Shown piece after piece: positions 31,589 through 43,084 of a DNA stretch of 64,000 nt (position 1 is the stretch's first letter; the number at the start of each line of letters is the position of its first letter). The notes under the pieces were generated by a model. It was not told the origin of the DNA and did no database searches. It saw nothing but the letters and a program-made list of their open reading frames with translations. Made by a program: the position numbers and the translations under genes. This stretch comes from Exophiala sp. HKRS030 (taxonomy: Eukaryota > Ascomycota > Eurotiomycetes > Chaetothyriales > Herpotrichiellaceae), in assembly GCA_023897205.1 (NCBI GenBank), contig JAHWDD010000006.1, positions 1,240,001-1,304,000 on the forward strand, given 5' to 3'.

Positions 31589-31600
31589 AAGATCCGCGGG
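31589..31600. promoter_or_regulatory. NIT4-like element upstream of niaD
   Basis: AAGATCCGCGGG, identical to the element at 28017-28028, with 7 of 8 bases of the NIT4 octamer TCCGCGGA. It is about 290 bp upstream of the niaD start codon, in reach of a NirA/NIT4-type activator. Confidence 0.5.
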
Positions 31601-31925
31601 AACATTGTAATCTCGACTGGATCGACCGTCAACAATGCGAGGAAATACTCATTCGAGTTCTTATCTCAGAGCCATGCCTGATTTGGACTAGACCAGTATC
31701 GCGGTAATACCATAACGCGGCGATACAGAAACCTCGAAGTGTTGACATTTCCAACATCTGGACCATTTATCACACATTATCCAGATATCTGGTAATTTCA
31801 CCACACGTATTCAGATGCCGAGAGCATTGAGCATACATGATTCCTTAATAGAATATTCACGGTCCTAGATTTACTGAATTTACTCCGTACTGAGGGCGGT
31901 CAACTGCATTGTACAATAGCTCAAA

Positions 31926-31937
31926 GATAACGATAAG
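31926..31937 (+). promoter_or_regulatory. Double GATA element (AreA/NIT2 type) upstream of niaD
   Basis: GATAAC and GATAAG stand side by side (GATAACGATAAG). Paired GATA sites are the usual high-affinity targets of AreA/NIT2 nitrogen regulators. The pair is 620 bp from niaD and 137 bp from the divergent gene, so which gene it serves is open. Confidence 0.45.
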
Positions 31938-32073
31938 CTGCACGTGACAGCGCGTTTGCCCCATCTGAACCCGCGTCTTAATGGATTCTTGACGACGAGG
32001 ACCTCAGCCTCAACACGATTACTAGAAGATGATCAAGAAACATACCAAACTTTCTTGAACAGCTCATTCCGAG

Positions 32074-33225
32074 ATGGAAGACACATACTATGACACGTCA
32101 TGGCTCGTCCACAGTGTGCGAAAGCTCACACCTTCACTACTGTCCCTATTTGCGCCAACCTCGACAGACTCGGAGCGATCACACCAAACAGACATACTCA
32201 CCACCCACGCCTCAGCCTTTGCAGAGTTCATCGGTCGCGATCGCCCACGCTACGAATCCGAGGAAGAAAAAGAGAAGCTCGGTCTCCTGAGACAATGTAG
32301 ATGGACGTTACTGGGAGGAACATCTGGAGCAGCAGAAGAGTGCCCAATGCATTATCGTGCTGGCAGAAAGAGAAACCGAGACGATGATGCTACCTCGAGT
32401 GTTAATGGCATTGTGATAAGCCTCATATATGAGAAGTCGACCTACAAATTCATCATCTATGCCAACCACATCAACGCCTCGAAACGTAGCCGGACCGCGC
32501 CATCGGGCTCGTTCGCACCCACGGCACCAGAGAACCAGACGGCTATCCTCCTCTCCAAATCATCGCCCACAATCCTAAAGGCACTGATGTCCTACGTCTC
32601 GGACAAGTTCGCTCTGCCTGACATCTATTCTCTCCACTTACCATCCAAGTTCATCCAGGGCACACTCCAAAACTACCTCTTGACCATCTCCTCATCCCTC
32701 ACCGCGTCCGCGTCGGATCTGATGCAATCCAAGATGCAAGATCTCTTTATTGATGTTATCAGCAGTGTGAGACTCACAATTTCATTCTCCGCCCCGGTCG
32801 CACCGCACCTGAAATCCTTAGATGTGGCCGTGGCTCCTTACGCCGTTCTCAAGGCCATCCCGGAACATGGACGCTCCGTCGACAACCGAAAACACTTCAT
32901 GGAGACGATAGCGAACTTTATCTGGGCGCACACGGGTCTCAAATTGCCCGTTGACCTCGAGTACACCAGGGACGCCGTGGCGCAACATGTCAACAACGGC
33001 TTCGGCGAAGAGACGGCCAACAAGCCTGAACCAATGAAGATTTCGAGGATTTCAAATGCCGCATACGCTATCTCCTGTGACCACCGCGTCAAGTTCGTGG
33101 CAAGGGCGGTCAATGCCGTCGACGACCCAGAGCAGCAACCACAAGACAACTGCGTACGTGTCGCGAATCGTGATCTTTTGGTTGCGATGCTCGACGAGGC
33201 GCGTCGACAGGCCCTGGTTGGATGA
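32074..33225 (+). CDS. Hypothetical protein, possibly CENP-L/Fta1-like kinetochore subunit
   Basis: A single exon of 383 residues from the ATG at 32074 (MEDTYYDTSWLVHSVRKLTP). The middle reads AILLSKSSPTILKALMSYVS, then LPDIYSLHLPSKFIQGTLQN, which resembles the block of a leucine-rich helix followed by LxLPSxFL seen in CENP-L/Fta1 (Sim4 complex) proteins. I give that at about even odds. Around residue 100 is a basic stretch (YRAGRKRNRDDD). The C-terminal third contains DVAVAPYAVLKAIPEHGRSV and NRDLLVAMLDEARRQALVG. No transmembrane segment or signal peptide. The coding bias and the intact frame support a real gene; the function is uncertain. It is divergent from niaD but not an obvious nitrogen gene. 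Confidence 0.75.
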   Translation: MEDTYYDTSWLVHSVRKLTPSLLSLFAPTSTDSERSHQTDILTTHASAFAEFIGRDRPRYESEEEKEKLGLLRQCRWTLLGGTSGAAEECPMHYRAGRKRNRDDDATSSVNGIVISLIYEKSTYKFIIYANHINASKRSRTAPSGSFAPTAPENQTAILLSKSSPTILKALMSYVSDKFALPDIYSLHLPSKFIQGTLQNYLLTISSSLTASASDLMQSKMQDLFIDVISSVRLTISFSAPVAPHLKSLDVAVAPYAVLKAIPEHGRSVDNRKHFMETIANFIWAHTGLKLPVDLEYTRDAVAQHVNNGFGEETANKPEPMKISRISNAAYAISCDHRVKFVARAVNAVDDPEQQPQDNCVRVANRDLLVAMLDEARRQALVG

Positions 33226-33786
33226 AGATATTGTTCATGGAGACTACCAGCACACTTTGGCGGTGTGGACGGTGGCCTGGCTTTTAATTTTCTTTCCTAG
33301 GAGGGCTTTTGAGATGAGGCTTTTGTATTAATAAGATTTTGACGATTGATGAACGACTGTTCGAAGGAAGCGTGGGTTCGGTATGTTGGAAAGGAACTCG
33401 GCGTTGCGGGTAATTTGGTCTTCCGGGAAAAGGTTGGGAATCGTGACTGAATGCAGGGTAACCGAATGGAAAACTACGACGAGAAGAGTAATGGCACGAA
33501 GAGTGGGCAGAATCGATGCCCTTAATGAATGAGTGTACGAAAAACAGTCAGATGCTTCACAGAAGCGTGAGGTTCTCTTGGGTCTTTTCATTTTCACATG
33601 TCATTTTCATATCTGCACCGTACCCGAGGCCGGAGATTCTATTCTGCCCGACTCAACATGTCTGGAACGGTAGGTCTTAAACCCTTTGAACGACGCCCAC
33701 GTGCTTGGAAGAAAGTGAGCTCCAGATGCCAAACGCCCGCTCGCTATCGAAAATGGACAAACTCACGCTGCATGCGCAGGGTTAGG
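33226..33786. other. Convergent intergenic region, nothing recognised
   Basis: 560 bp between the 3' ends of the hypothetical gene and PEP7. Small open frames at 33328-33597 (minus) and 33598-33795 (plus) show no recognisable motif. No repeat or RNA gene seen. Confidence 0.4.
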
Positions 33787-36013
33787 TCAGGTTAATTCGC
33801 CTGCGGCGACGACGTTCTTCAGCTTCCCCTGGCCCGTCGACGACGATTGAGGGCTCGTGCCCATGTCACTGACTCTTCTGACAGGGCTATTGACGCCGCT
33901 CCCCAACCCTCCTCCTCCGCCTGTATAAACGCTGTCGAACTCGCCCCGTAAATTGTCTACGAGTTTCTGCACACTGTCGATTTCGGTGCTGAGATCCTCC
34001 ACGTTGCCCGCCAGGGCGGCGACTTCGTCAAATTTTCGTCGTTTGTTCGCGTCGGCAATCATCTCTTGCACCATGAACTTTTGCTCCTCGAGCACAATCA
34101 GTCGCTCGCGCAGCTGTTTCTCCTCGGCCTCGAGCTCGCTGACGCGCGAGGACGCGAAGCTCGCCACGGACAGGTTTGAGGAGCTGTCGTGCCGGACGTG
34201 GTTGTTGTTGAGGATGGCGAGGGAAGAGCGAGGGTCGCGGGGGTCGAGTTTGGGCATGTTACCGCCACCACTACCGTGGGGTGTGGCGTGTTTTAGAACC
34301 TTGGGTAGAGACTTCAGCGGCAGCATGTGCAGGTGTAAGAACTGAGTGGCGTTCTGATAGATGGCTTTTTGTAGTTTGAGTTGGGTGGGCGAGTGGCTTG
34401 GGAGATCACGCATCCGGCGGGCGGCCGTGTCGTATTGTGTAAAAGAGTCCATGAGACGCTTCCGCGTCCGTGAGGCGTCCGAGATTTGTGACGAAGATGG
34501 CGGGTGATCGGGATCTTGTAGTGCTTGAAGGAGTTTTTGGAACCTTGGCAGCAATAAGCGAATTCCCCGTTCGAATTGTAAGAGGTTGTTGTATGCTCGG
34601 GAGAATGTTTCAATGGCGGTAGAAGTCACCGAAGATTGGAAGTCCCGATGTGAGAATATTGTGTGGTTACATTCCTTGCACAGGCGGATGTCGAGAGCGA
34701 CGGCATTGTCGGGAGCGGGCTTTTCTGTTATGGAGCGACAGGGGTTAGCTGTCATTGAAACATCAGTAAAGAGGGAATCCAGGAAGGGGAAGAATGAATG
34801 GAAACGTACTTGTTGCAACATTGAGACCGATAACTATCGAGCAGCCAGTGACTGGGTCTCCACAAACAACTTTCCCACATGTTCGACAATGATGCCGTCG
34901 AAATGTATACTGTGTAAAGTCCTGCTGACAGTATGGACAACGAGCTACTTCAGTATCGTTCTGCCACGCAACGATACTCTGTTCGAGGGCCTTTCGGGGA
35001 TCGTTCTGGCCCCAGCTCAGGGACCACCGCTTGTTCGTTATTGGCGGTACCACTTCCTCTGGTGGATTGGCAAGGAGTTGTGTTAACCTGGAGAGTCTCT
35101 TCTCGAGTCTAGAGACTTCCATTTCTTGATGACTGAGCTTTTTCCGCCTCACGCTCTCAAAATCATCCATTCGATTTCGTTCAAGACCGTGCCTGTCCGT
35201 GTAGCCTTCCCGGCTCTTATAGCACGTTTCGCATACTCTGTACCATAGTCCACGAACGGGTTCATGCTGGGCAGACCTTGACAGTTTCATTTGATACATT
35301 GTATGCTCGTCGCAAAAGAGCTTGCCGCAGTGTCGGCAATTGACAATACCAGCTCCGGCGCCTAATCTCTTCCCACATGAGGGATCTGAGCATACATCGT
35401 ATCCGGTTCGTTTCTGCCAATGCTGCTTCGTTATGATGTCGTCTGGATCAATCACTGCAGGGGTCGGCTTCGGCGGTGTAGGAGGAGGAACAGAATCTCT
35501 CGCGATAGATTCAATCCTAGGCACAGGCGTGCTGCTGCGAGCCACGTCGTGATTGGATTCGAACACATCCAAACCCTTGAGTTTCTGGTTCAACACAGCC
35601 AGCGGTTGGAACTTCTTCGCCTTGACCATCTGTTGTTTGAACCAATCTTTCACTTCATCTTGTTGTTCCTCTTCTATCTCTTTGTGTACATCGTCCAAGT
35701 GTCTGTTCAACTGTAACAGTGTGACCATCTCTTCATTGCAGATAGGGCAGACTAGGCGGTCGCCTGCCGCGGCAGCCGCTGCGGAAAGATCTGGCCCTCC
35801 ATGGTCTAGAGAGACCCGAGCAGCGATATCTTGAGGATCCGATGAAGGAGGTGAAGATGCTCCGCTCTCCGACGTATTCAATGACAGAGTCGAGTCAGAA
35901 GGCGAAAGGACGTGCGACGGTAGAGGGGAGGTCGGCTTTGGAGGAGGAACAGGCGGACCCAGAGTTCTAGCACTTCCTAAGACCCTCCCTCCGCCTATGG
36001 TGCGCCGGGACAT
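33787..36013 (-). CDS. PEP7: FYVE-domain vacuolar sorting protein (Pep7/Vac1)
   Basis: Exons 36013-34810 and 34724-33787 (85-bp intron, GTACGT...ACAG) give 713 residues. The product tethers endosome-directed vesicles by binding PI3P and Rab5-type GTPases. Domains: a C2H2 zinc finger at about 88-112 (VCPICNEEMVTLLQLNRHLD); a first zinc-binding FYVE-like domain at about 205-275 (CSDPSCGKRL, CRHCGKLFCDEH, YRVCETCY); and a second at about 360-430 split by the intron (ARCPYCQQDFTQYTFRRHHC, RLCKECNHTIF). The C-terminal half is coiled-coil (EAEEKQLRERLIVLEEQKFM, NVEDLSTEIDSVQKLVDNL), in line with the Rab5-binding region of the family. The N-terminus is Pro/Ser-rich. Identification is firm. Confidence 0.94.
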
Positions 36014-36360
36014 TGCACTCAGACGTAGCTTCCATGAAGCCAGACAAGATGCCTTTCACTTTGGTGATCGAGGTGGTTAAGGGAATGGAAGTCTGGAGAC
36101 TCCTCGGACGACATTCATCCAACACAGCGTCTGTATTACATAAGCAGAATGCTATAGGTGGGAAGTACTACGAGTACTGATTAAGAGCAGCGTTCATAGA
36201 ATGAGTAAGTACATCGATGACTTTCATCTTGATTACTGTAACGGCTCTTTCACGATCAATCTATCATATTCGGAGACGTATGTGAGGTCTTCCCTCCTGA
36301 CAATATCATAACATACATGCCTACGGATTCTTTCGGTAGAATCCAGGCGTCCATCATCAA
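36014..36360. other. Intergenic, nothing recognised
   Basis: 347 bp containing the PEP7 promoter and the 3' flank of the glutaminyl-tRNA synthetase gene. No gene, repeat or clear regulatory motif seen. Confidence 0.4.
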
Positions 36361-38280
36361 TCATGCTGTCTTTCCTGCATCCTCCTTCAAGCTGACAATT
36401 CGATTGAGCACCACCTTGCCTGCTATCCCCTCGGTATCAGGGTCAAGACAGAAGTACCCAGTCCTCATTGCCTGGAACCTGACTGATTCCAGGCCACACT
36501 TGTCCTTCTTTTCCCCAGCCTCTTCCGGCCATGGCGCTCTCGCTCGAATCTCCTTCAAACCGACCTCAGCCATCGCGTTTGGATAGACCTTCAGGCTGTC
36601 TGGGTTGAGATCTGCCATGAAACTCGGCTCAACTGCATCAGGGTTGTCTGACTTGAAGAGAGGGTTGAAAACCCGAACCTCGCATGAGACTGGCGAATCA
36701 TGTCCAGGCGCATCGGCAACCCAGTGGATATAGGCTTTTGGCTTCTTGACCTTTTCGCCCTCTGCAGGTTTCTCGAACCGAGCATGAATTTCTGTGACCA
36801 GACCGGTAGACTCGTCCTTCTTGAAGCTTGTTGCAACCACCGGGTAAGGCACTTTCAGCAAGCCCACTGGTTTCCCTGGAGCCATTCTGAAGAAATCTTT
36901 GCTATCGACTTCCCTGAAATCGTCTCGTTCAATGTATACCTTTTTGGTAAAGGGTAATTTGTGAGACCCCATGTCTACATCCTTTGGTCCAAATGCATTC
37001 TCTAGCTCTTCGTAATGGTCGTCTGGCAGGTCGTCGATGATGACCGGTATTGGATCCAGAACAAGCATTAAACGAGGTACCGTCATCTCGAGGTATTTGC
37101 GGATCGACTGTTCGAACCGTTTGATCTGGATATTAATAGCCGCAGTTGTGACGCCAAGCTCGCTGACGAACGACAGAATTGCTCCCGGCGGAATACCTCG
37201 CCTTCTCAGTGCGACGAGGGTGTACAGTCTTGGGTCATCCCACCCGTTCACGATCTTCTCATCCACTAACTTTTTGATCTTTCGTTTTGATAGTACTGTT
37301 CCCGTGATGTTGAGTCGACCATATTCTCTCTGCATTGGTTTATGCGGCACATCCACCTTGTTGTTCAACCACTCGTATGACACTCTGGATAGTATGAATT
37401 CCGTAGTGCAGAGCGAATGGGTTATCCCCTCGAAGCTATCGCATAGACAGTGTGTGAAATCGTAAGTAGGGTAAATTCTCCATTTGTCTCCAGTGCGGTG
37501 ATGTGGCTTATCCAACACTCGATATGCGACAAGATCCCACATCTGTGGATTGCCATCGGTGAGGTCCTGCTTCATTCGCAAAAATGCTTCTCTCGGTTTG
37601 TACTTGCCATCTCTCATTGCTCGAAATTCTGCCAGCGATTCTTCGATAGGTCGATCTCGATGTCGACAAGCGTATCGTTCGTGTTTGTTTTTCGGATCAG
37701 TTCCACCACGCTGGTCCTTGAGCTCTTCGTCGGTGCAGTGACACACGTATGCTCCGTCAAGGGTAATCAGCTTCTCTGCTAATTCATAGAGTCGGTCGAA
37801 GAAATCACTCGAGTAAGTGATGAGTGCAGGGTCGAAGCCAAGCCACCGCACAATATCCTCTATAGCAGAGAAATAGACTTCTTCCTCAGCCTCTGGATTC
37901 GTGTCGTCGAATCTAAGGTTGCACTTGCCACCATGAAACTTTGCAAATCCAAAGTTGATTGCAATAGCTTTGCTATGGCCAATATGAAGATAGCCATTTG
38001 GCTCTGGTGGAAATCGAGTAACAACAGGCTCGTCTAGTGGTCGTTCCTTTCGGACTGCCGCAAGCCATCCCTCCTTGAACATGGCAGTTGGGTCTGCTGG
38101 GCCTGCAGGCGTTGGGTTGGCTGGTTTGGCAGGCTTCTCGGCTGGCGCTTTCGGCTGCTTTGGAGGTTTGGGCTGTTTGGGCGCCTTTTCTTTCTTGGGC
38201 TTCTTGTCTGCCACAACGGTCTCGACTTTCTCCTTGAGCCGCTCTGGCAAGGTTTTGCTGGCCTCAGCGGATTCAGCCAT
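36361..38280 (-). CDS. GLN4: Glutaminyl-tRNA synthetase, cytoplasmic
   Basis: A single exon of 639 residues from the ATG at 38280. It charges tRNA-Gln. The class I signature [15 protein letters not shown] lies at about 91-105 and the KMSKS-type loop is [27 protein letters not shown] and [20 protein letters not shown] are strongly conserved, and a C-terminal beta-barrel anticodon domain follows ([20 protein letters not shown]). The yeast enzyme has an appended N-terminal domain of nearly 190 residues. Here only about 70 residues precede the catalytic core, mostly Lys/Pro-rich ([20 protein letters not shown]). The KP-rich tail may still bind tRNA. No mitochondrial presequence is evident. Confidence 0.96.
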   Translation of the reverse strand: MAESAEASKTLPERLKEKVETVVADKKPKKEKAPKQPKPPKQPKAPAEKPAKPANPTPAGPADPTAMFKEGWLAAVRKERPLDEPVVTRFPPEPNGYLHIGHSKAIAINFGFAKFHGGKCNLRFDDTNPEAEEEVYFSAIEDIVRWLGFDPALITYSSDFFDRLYELAEKLITLDGAYVCHCTDEELKDQRGGTDPKNKHERYACRHRDRPIEESLAEFRAMRDGKYKPREAFLRMKQDLTDGNPQMWDLVAYRVLDKPHHRTGDKWRIYPTYDFTHCLCDSFEGITHSLCTTEFILSRVSYEWLNNKVDVPHKPMQREYGRLNITGTVLSKRKIKKLVDEKIVNGWDDPRLYTLVALRRRGIPPGAILSFVSELGVTTAAINIQIKRFEQSIRKYLEMTVPRLMLVLDPIPVIIDDLPDDHYEELENAFGPKDVDMGSHKLPFTKKVYIERDDFREVDSKDFFRMAPGKPVGLLKVPYPVVATSFKKDESTGLVTEIHARFEKPAEGEKVKKPKAYIHWVADAPGHDSPVSCEVRVFNPLFKSDNPDAVEPSFMADLNPDSLKVYPNAMAEVGLKEIRARAPWPEEAGEKKDKCGLESVRFQAMRTGYFCLDPDTEGIAGKVVLNRIVSLKEDAGKTA

Positions 38281-38736
38281 CCTGGCTATCGATGAGATGA
38301 TGTGAAAATGTCAGAAATATGACAGATATCGTGCCTCAAACGCTTTATTAGAAACACCGCCGGTGGATTTGTAGAATTGAGATTGAGTTTGGTATCTGAA
38401 CGATTTCGATATTTTTAAATTTTCAGTCGTACATGTAATGTGAAATCTTTTGGATATCAAAGCTGGTGAAATGACTCAAAAGAATTGTGTTATCGCTGTC
38501 ACGGCGAGGCTGAGATAAAAATGCCAAGGTCTTCTGCTAAAAGCGGCATGGTTCGGAGGGCGGCGTACATTTCGCCGAAACCTCCAGAAACTGCGTCAGT
38601 CAAACAATCCATCGTCGCTAGTACTGCAACCTTTTTTTCTAGGACACTGTGTTCCGAGATCTATCGCAGTCACTGCCACTGAGCAGATATCACTGCGCAT
38701 TTTTGATTGAGCGCGAGCTCTTGACTGACGCTCGCC
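38281..38736. other. Divergent intergenic region, GlnRS and SPF1 promoters
   Basis: About 455 bp between the two divergent starts. An AT-rich segment lies at 38400-38460. No gene is seen. The SPF1 reading frame appears open through its right end, but only from a GTG codon. Confidence 0.4.
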
Positions 38737-41700
38737 ATGGCGCAGAGATCGTGAGTTCGATACTTTTGCAATGCGTGGCCACTTCTAACCTAGAGAACTG
38801 CAGGGCGAAACTCGTCGACAACGACCAAATTCAGTCCGCTAGTCTACACAATCCTCTACCTGTCTATCTGAAGGCATATGTCTGGCCTTTCACTATACTA
38901 TGGCCCATCTTCCTTGCATTCTATCTCAGCGAAGATCTTTACGACGAGTACATAGATGGTCAAGAGTGGACTTTTGTATGGATAGCGACCGTCACCACTC
39001 TTCAGTCCCTGACCTGGCTCTCGACAAAATGGAATGTCAATTTGGATACCACCTTCACTACAACAAAGGCGACAAAGGTTGAAAATGCTCAGCTGATCAA
39101 GGTCATTCCCATCATTAATTCCGGTTCGCCATCGATATGCAAGTTGGAAAAGGGAAAAGACGGGAGAATCTTCTTCCTGTTCCAGAAGAGACGTTTCGAC
39201 TACTCATCGGAGAAAGGCACCTTCGCGCCGCTATCGTATCCTCTGGATGGGCAGAAGAAGCCTTTACTTCGAGAGTTCCAAATGACCCAAGGTCTGACGT
39301 CTGCGACCGAGCTCGACACAATCCAGCAACACTATGGAGACAACACCTTCGACATTCCTGTCCCTACCTTCATGGAGCTGTGGAAAGAGCATGCTGTTGC
39401 ACCTTTTTTCATTTTCCAGGTGTTTTGTGTCGGTCTGTGGTTACTGGATGACTACTGGTATTATTCACTTTTTACGCTGTTCATGTTGGTGGCTTTCGAG
39501 AGTACCGTGGTTTGGCAAAGACAACGAACTTTGAACGAGTTCCGAGGTATGAGCATCAAGCCATATGACATCTGGGTGTACCGAGAAAAGAAATGGGTGG
39601 AAATCAAGAGTGACAAACTGCTTCCTGGTGACCTGGTGTCTGTTGGTAGAACCCAGGAAGACTCTGGTGTGGCATGTGATATGCTCCTTATCGAGGGGAC
39701 TGCTATTGTGAACGAGGCTATGTTGTCTGGTGAAAGCACTCCGCTTCTCAAGGAGTCCGTTATGCTTCGGCCTGGTGATGCTCCGATCGAGCCAGAAGGG
39801 CTGGACAAGAATGCTCTACTTTGGGGCGGCACAAAGGTTTTGCAGATAACGCATCCAGCCGCTAGCGAAGATGCACCAGACAGTGTCCCGATTGTCAAAT
39901 CAGGAGTGCCCGCCCCGCCTGACAAGGGTGCCATGGGTGTAGTGCTGAAAACTGGTTTCGAAACCAACCAAGGAAGCCTCGTTCGGACCATGATCTATTC
40001 CACAGAACGCGTTTCGGCCAATAATGCGGAGGCTTTGTGGTTCATCTTATTCCTGTTGATTTTCGCACTGGCAGCATCAGGATATGTGTGGCAGGAAGGT
40101 GTTCGAAACAACCGAAAGAGATCAAAGCTACTTCTCGACTGTATCTTGATCGTGACCAGCGTTGTGCCACCAGAATTACCTATGGAGCTGTCACTGGCTG
40201 TCAACACTAGTCTGGCAGCCCTCAGCAAGTTTGCCATCTTCTGTACAGAGCCTTTCAGAATTCCTTTTGCTGGACGTGTTGACGTTGCCTGCTTTGATAA
40301 GACTGGTACACTCACAGGCGAAGATCTAGTCGTCGACGGAATTGCTGGCTTAGGCCTGGGAAGATCAAACCGCTTGACTGAACCCGACGGAGCTCAATCT
40401 ACGGTTACGAAAGTCCCCGACTGTGGTGTATATACGACTCTTGTTTTAGCCACGGCTCATGCTTTGGTCAAGCTCGACGAGGGTGACATTGTTGGTGACC
40501 CCATGGAAAAGGCTACATTGACAGCTCTCAACTGGACTCTGGGTAACAATGATACCTTGACAAATGTTCCACCATCAAAGTCAAAGAAGGCATATTCAAC
40601 AGCGGGTGCATCCCACATTGTTCAAATCAAACGACGTTTCCAATTCTCATCTGCTCTCAAACGCCAAAGCTCTGTGGCAATGGTATCTATCACGGATCCA
40701 AAGACAGGACGGCGAGGCAAGGGTACTTTCGTTGGTGTCAAAGGTGCTCCGGAGACAATCGCTAAGATGCTCGTGGACGTCCCTCCTAAGTACGAGGAAA
40801 CCTTCAAATACTTCACCAGAAACGGAGCTAGGGTTCTTGCCCTTGCATACAAATACCTCTCTACCGAGGCCGAACTTGGTCAGAAACGCATCAACGATCT
40901 AACGCGGGAAGAAGTTGAAGCCGGACTGACTTTCGCCGGATTTTTGGTTCTGCAAACACCTCTGAAGGAAGATGCCATCAGAGCTGTCCAGATGTTAAAC
41001 GAAAGCAGTCACCGAGTCGTGATGATTACTGGGGATAATCCTCTGACAGCGGTTCATGTTGCACGACAAGTCGAGATTGTTGACCGGGACTGTCTAATCT
41101 TGGACGCGCCGGAACATGATGATTCAGGCAAGAAGCTAGTCTGGCGCAGTGTCGATGAGAAAACTATCATACCTGTCGACCCAACTGCGGCCATCGATCC
41201 AAAAATTCTTGAGACGAAAGATTTGTGTGTTACAGGTTATGCCCTTTCTAAGTTTACTGGACAGAAAGCCTTTATGGATTTGTTGAGACACACTTGGGTC
41301 TATGCCCGAGTGTCTCCAAAGCAAAAAGAGGAGATTCTGATTGGTCTTAAAGATCAAGGATATACCACTCTCATGTGTGGTGACGGCACGAACGATGTTG
41401 GTGCTTTGAAACAGGCTCATGTTGGAGTAGCACTTCTCAATGGTTCACAAGAAGACCTCACCAAGATTAGTGAGCACTTTAGAACCACCAAAATGAAGGA
41501 GATCTATGAGAAGCAAGTTCAGCTCATGAAGCGATTCAACCAGCCAGCACCACCTGTCCCACCTGGAATTGCTCATCTCTACCCTCCTGGTCTAAGCAAT
41601 CCACATCACGAGAAAGCGATCAAGGCTATTGCTGAGAAGAAGGGCATCAGCCTTGAGAACGGTGATGCCGAAAACGGAGGTCTCGAGACCATTACATCAC

Positions 41701-42752
41701 CTGGAGCTCAAGCCATTCAGCAATCAAATGTCCATCTCACGCCCAAGCAACGAAAACAGCAAGAGGCTCAACAGAAAGCTGCCAGCTGGGCTGATAAATT
41801 CACTTCGTCCATGATGGAGAATGAACTCGACGATAGCGAACCACCTACGATTAAGCTGGGTGATGCTTCCGTTGCCGCACCGTTCACTAGCAAGTTGGCT
41901 AATGTCGTTGCCATTCCGAACATCATTCGCCAAGGTCGATGCACTCTGGTCGCAACCATCCAGATGTACAAAATTCTCGCCCTCAATTGCTTGATCAGTG
42001 CGTACTCTTTGTCCGTGATCTACCTGGCTGGCATCAAATTTGGTGACGGGCAGGTCACGATCAGTGGTATGCTCATGTCCGTGTGTTTCTTGTCGATATC
42101 ACGAGCAAAGCCCGTCGAAGCATTATCACGAGAACGACCACAGCCAAACATTCTCAACGCCTACATCTTGGGATCCGTCCTAGGTCAATTTGCCATCCAC
42201 TGTGCCACATTGATCTACCTCTCCAGAGTTGTCTATTCCATCGTTCCTCCATCTGATGAGATTGATCTGGAGGGTGAATTCGAACCCAGCTTGCTCAATA
42301 GTGCGGTGTATCTCATGCAGCTCATTCAGCAAGTGTCGACTTTCGCCATCAATTACCAGGGTAGACCCTTCCGTGAGAGTATCAAGGAAAATCGAGGCAT
42401 GTATTGGGGTCTCTTGGCTTGTTCGTTTGTGGCTTTTGCTGGTAGCACGGAATTCCTGCCAGAGCTCAACGAGAAATTACGACTTGTGCCCTTCAGGAGC
42501 GACTTCAAGTGGACCTTGACGACTCTCATGGTTGTCGACTTTTGTGGCTGTTGGGTTGTAGAGCAAATCCTCAAAAATCTCTTCAGTGACTTCAGACCCA
42601 AGGATATCGCAATCAAGAGACCGGATCAAGTTGCTCGTGATGAGAAGCGCAAAAGAGAGCTCATGGAAAAGGCCGAGCAGGAAAGGATTGCGGCAATCGA
42701 GGAAAAACGAGGAGTCGCCAACAACACCGGGCCAGCCGCCGGGCGCAAGTAG
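38737..42752 (+). CDS. SPF1: P5A-type ATPase Spf1 (ER helix dislocase)
   Basis: Two exons, 38737-38750 (14 bp, MAQR plus two bases) and 38804-42752, give 1320 residues. The small first exon joins in frame to AKLVDNDQIQSASLHNPLPV, matching the usual Spf1 start. Spf1 is an ER P-type ATPase that removes mis-inserted transmembrane helices and affects ER ion balance. Seen in order: N-terminal membrane segments (YVWPFTILWPIFLAFYL), the actuator motif LSGESTPLL, the P5A signature PPELPMELSLAVN, the phosphorylation site CFDKTGTLTGED, the hinge MCGDGTNDVGALKQAHVG, and six C-terminal helices. A long charged insert follows the hinge (EKAIKAIAEKKGISLENGDA). The tail is lysine/glutamate-rich. An open frame from 38649 begins with GTG and was not used. 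Confidence 0.97.
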
Positions 42753-43084
42753 GTGCCGAACTAGGAAGATGCTGGAGTACTACTATCTAGAGTGGAAGGG
42801 TTGTATAGAAGAACTAGACCAATGTCATTGAAATACTGTTACGGATGATCTTCAGTAAGAGCGATGATTGCTGTGCCTTGGCCGCTGTGATGGAATAGCT
42901 GTATGATTTATCAATACTTGCTCTGTAGTTTGGCAAGATATCGAGGAATAACAAACTTACCGACCGCCCCGATACCGGCCTTGCCTACAACCTCTGCTTG
43001 TGATAAACCTTCAGAGACGACCATAATCGCAGTATTTGTGTTGTTTGACCTACTACAATCAACTCGTGGATTCTGTCGTTCAAG
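42753..43084. other. Short intergenic region with a possible minus-strand small gene
   Basis: 332 bp between SPF1 and the kelch gene. The only item of note is a candidate spliced small frame on the minus strand, listed separately. Confidence 0.4.
42814..43024 (-). CDS. Candidate 44-residue spliced small protein
   Basis: On the minus strand an ATG at 43024 opens MVVSEGLSQAEVVGKAGIGA, running to a strong donor GTAAGT whose exon ends at 42961. Joining across 42960-42885 (76 bp, ending CACAG) continues AAKAQQSSLLLKIIRNSISM and stops at 42814-42816. I do not recognise the product. The good donor and the balanced composition are the only support, and the promoter would overlap the divergent kelch gene. 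It could equally be chance. Confidence 0.2.

Larger units (their letters stand above)
31305..32073. other. Divergent region: niaD promoter and start of the next gene
   Basis: About 770 bp shared by niaD (left) and the plus-strand gene at 32074. It holds the NIT4-like 12-mer at 31589-31600, a minus-strand GATAAG at 31660-31665, an adjacent GATAAC/GATAAG pair at 31926-31937 and a CACGTG at 31941-31946. No gene recognised. Confidence 0.55.

Noticed and set aside
38649..38736. N-terminal extension of SPF1 to 38649
   Set aside because: Begins with GTG, is not conserved, and a 14-bp first exon explains the real start.
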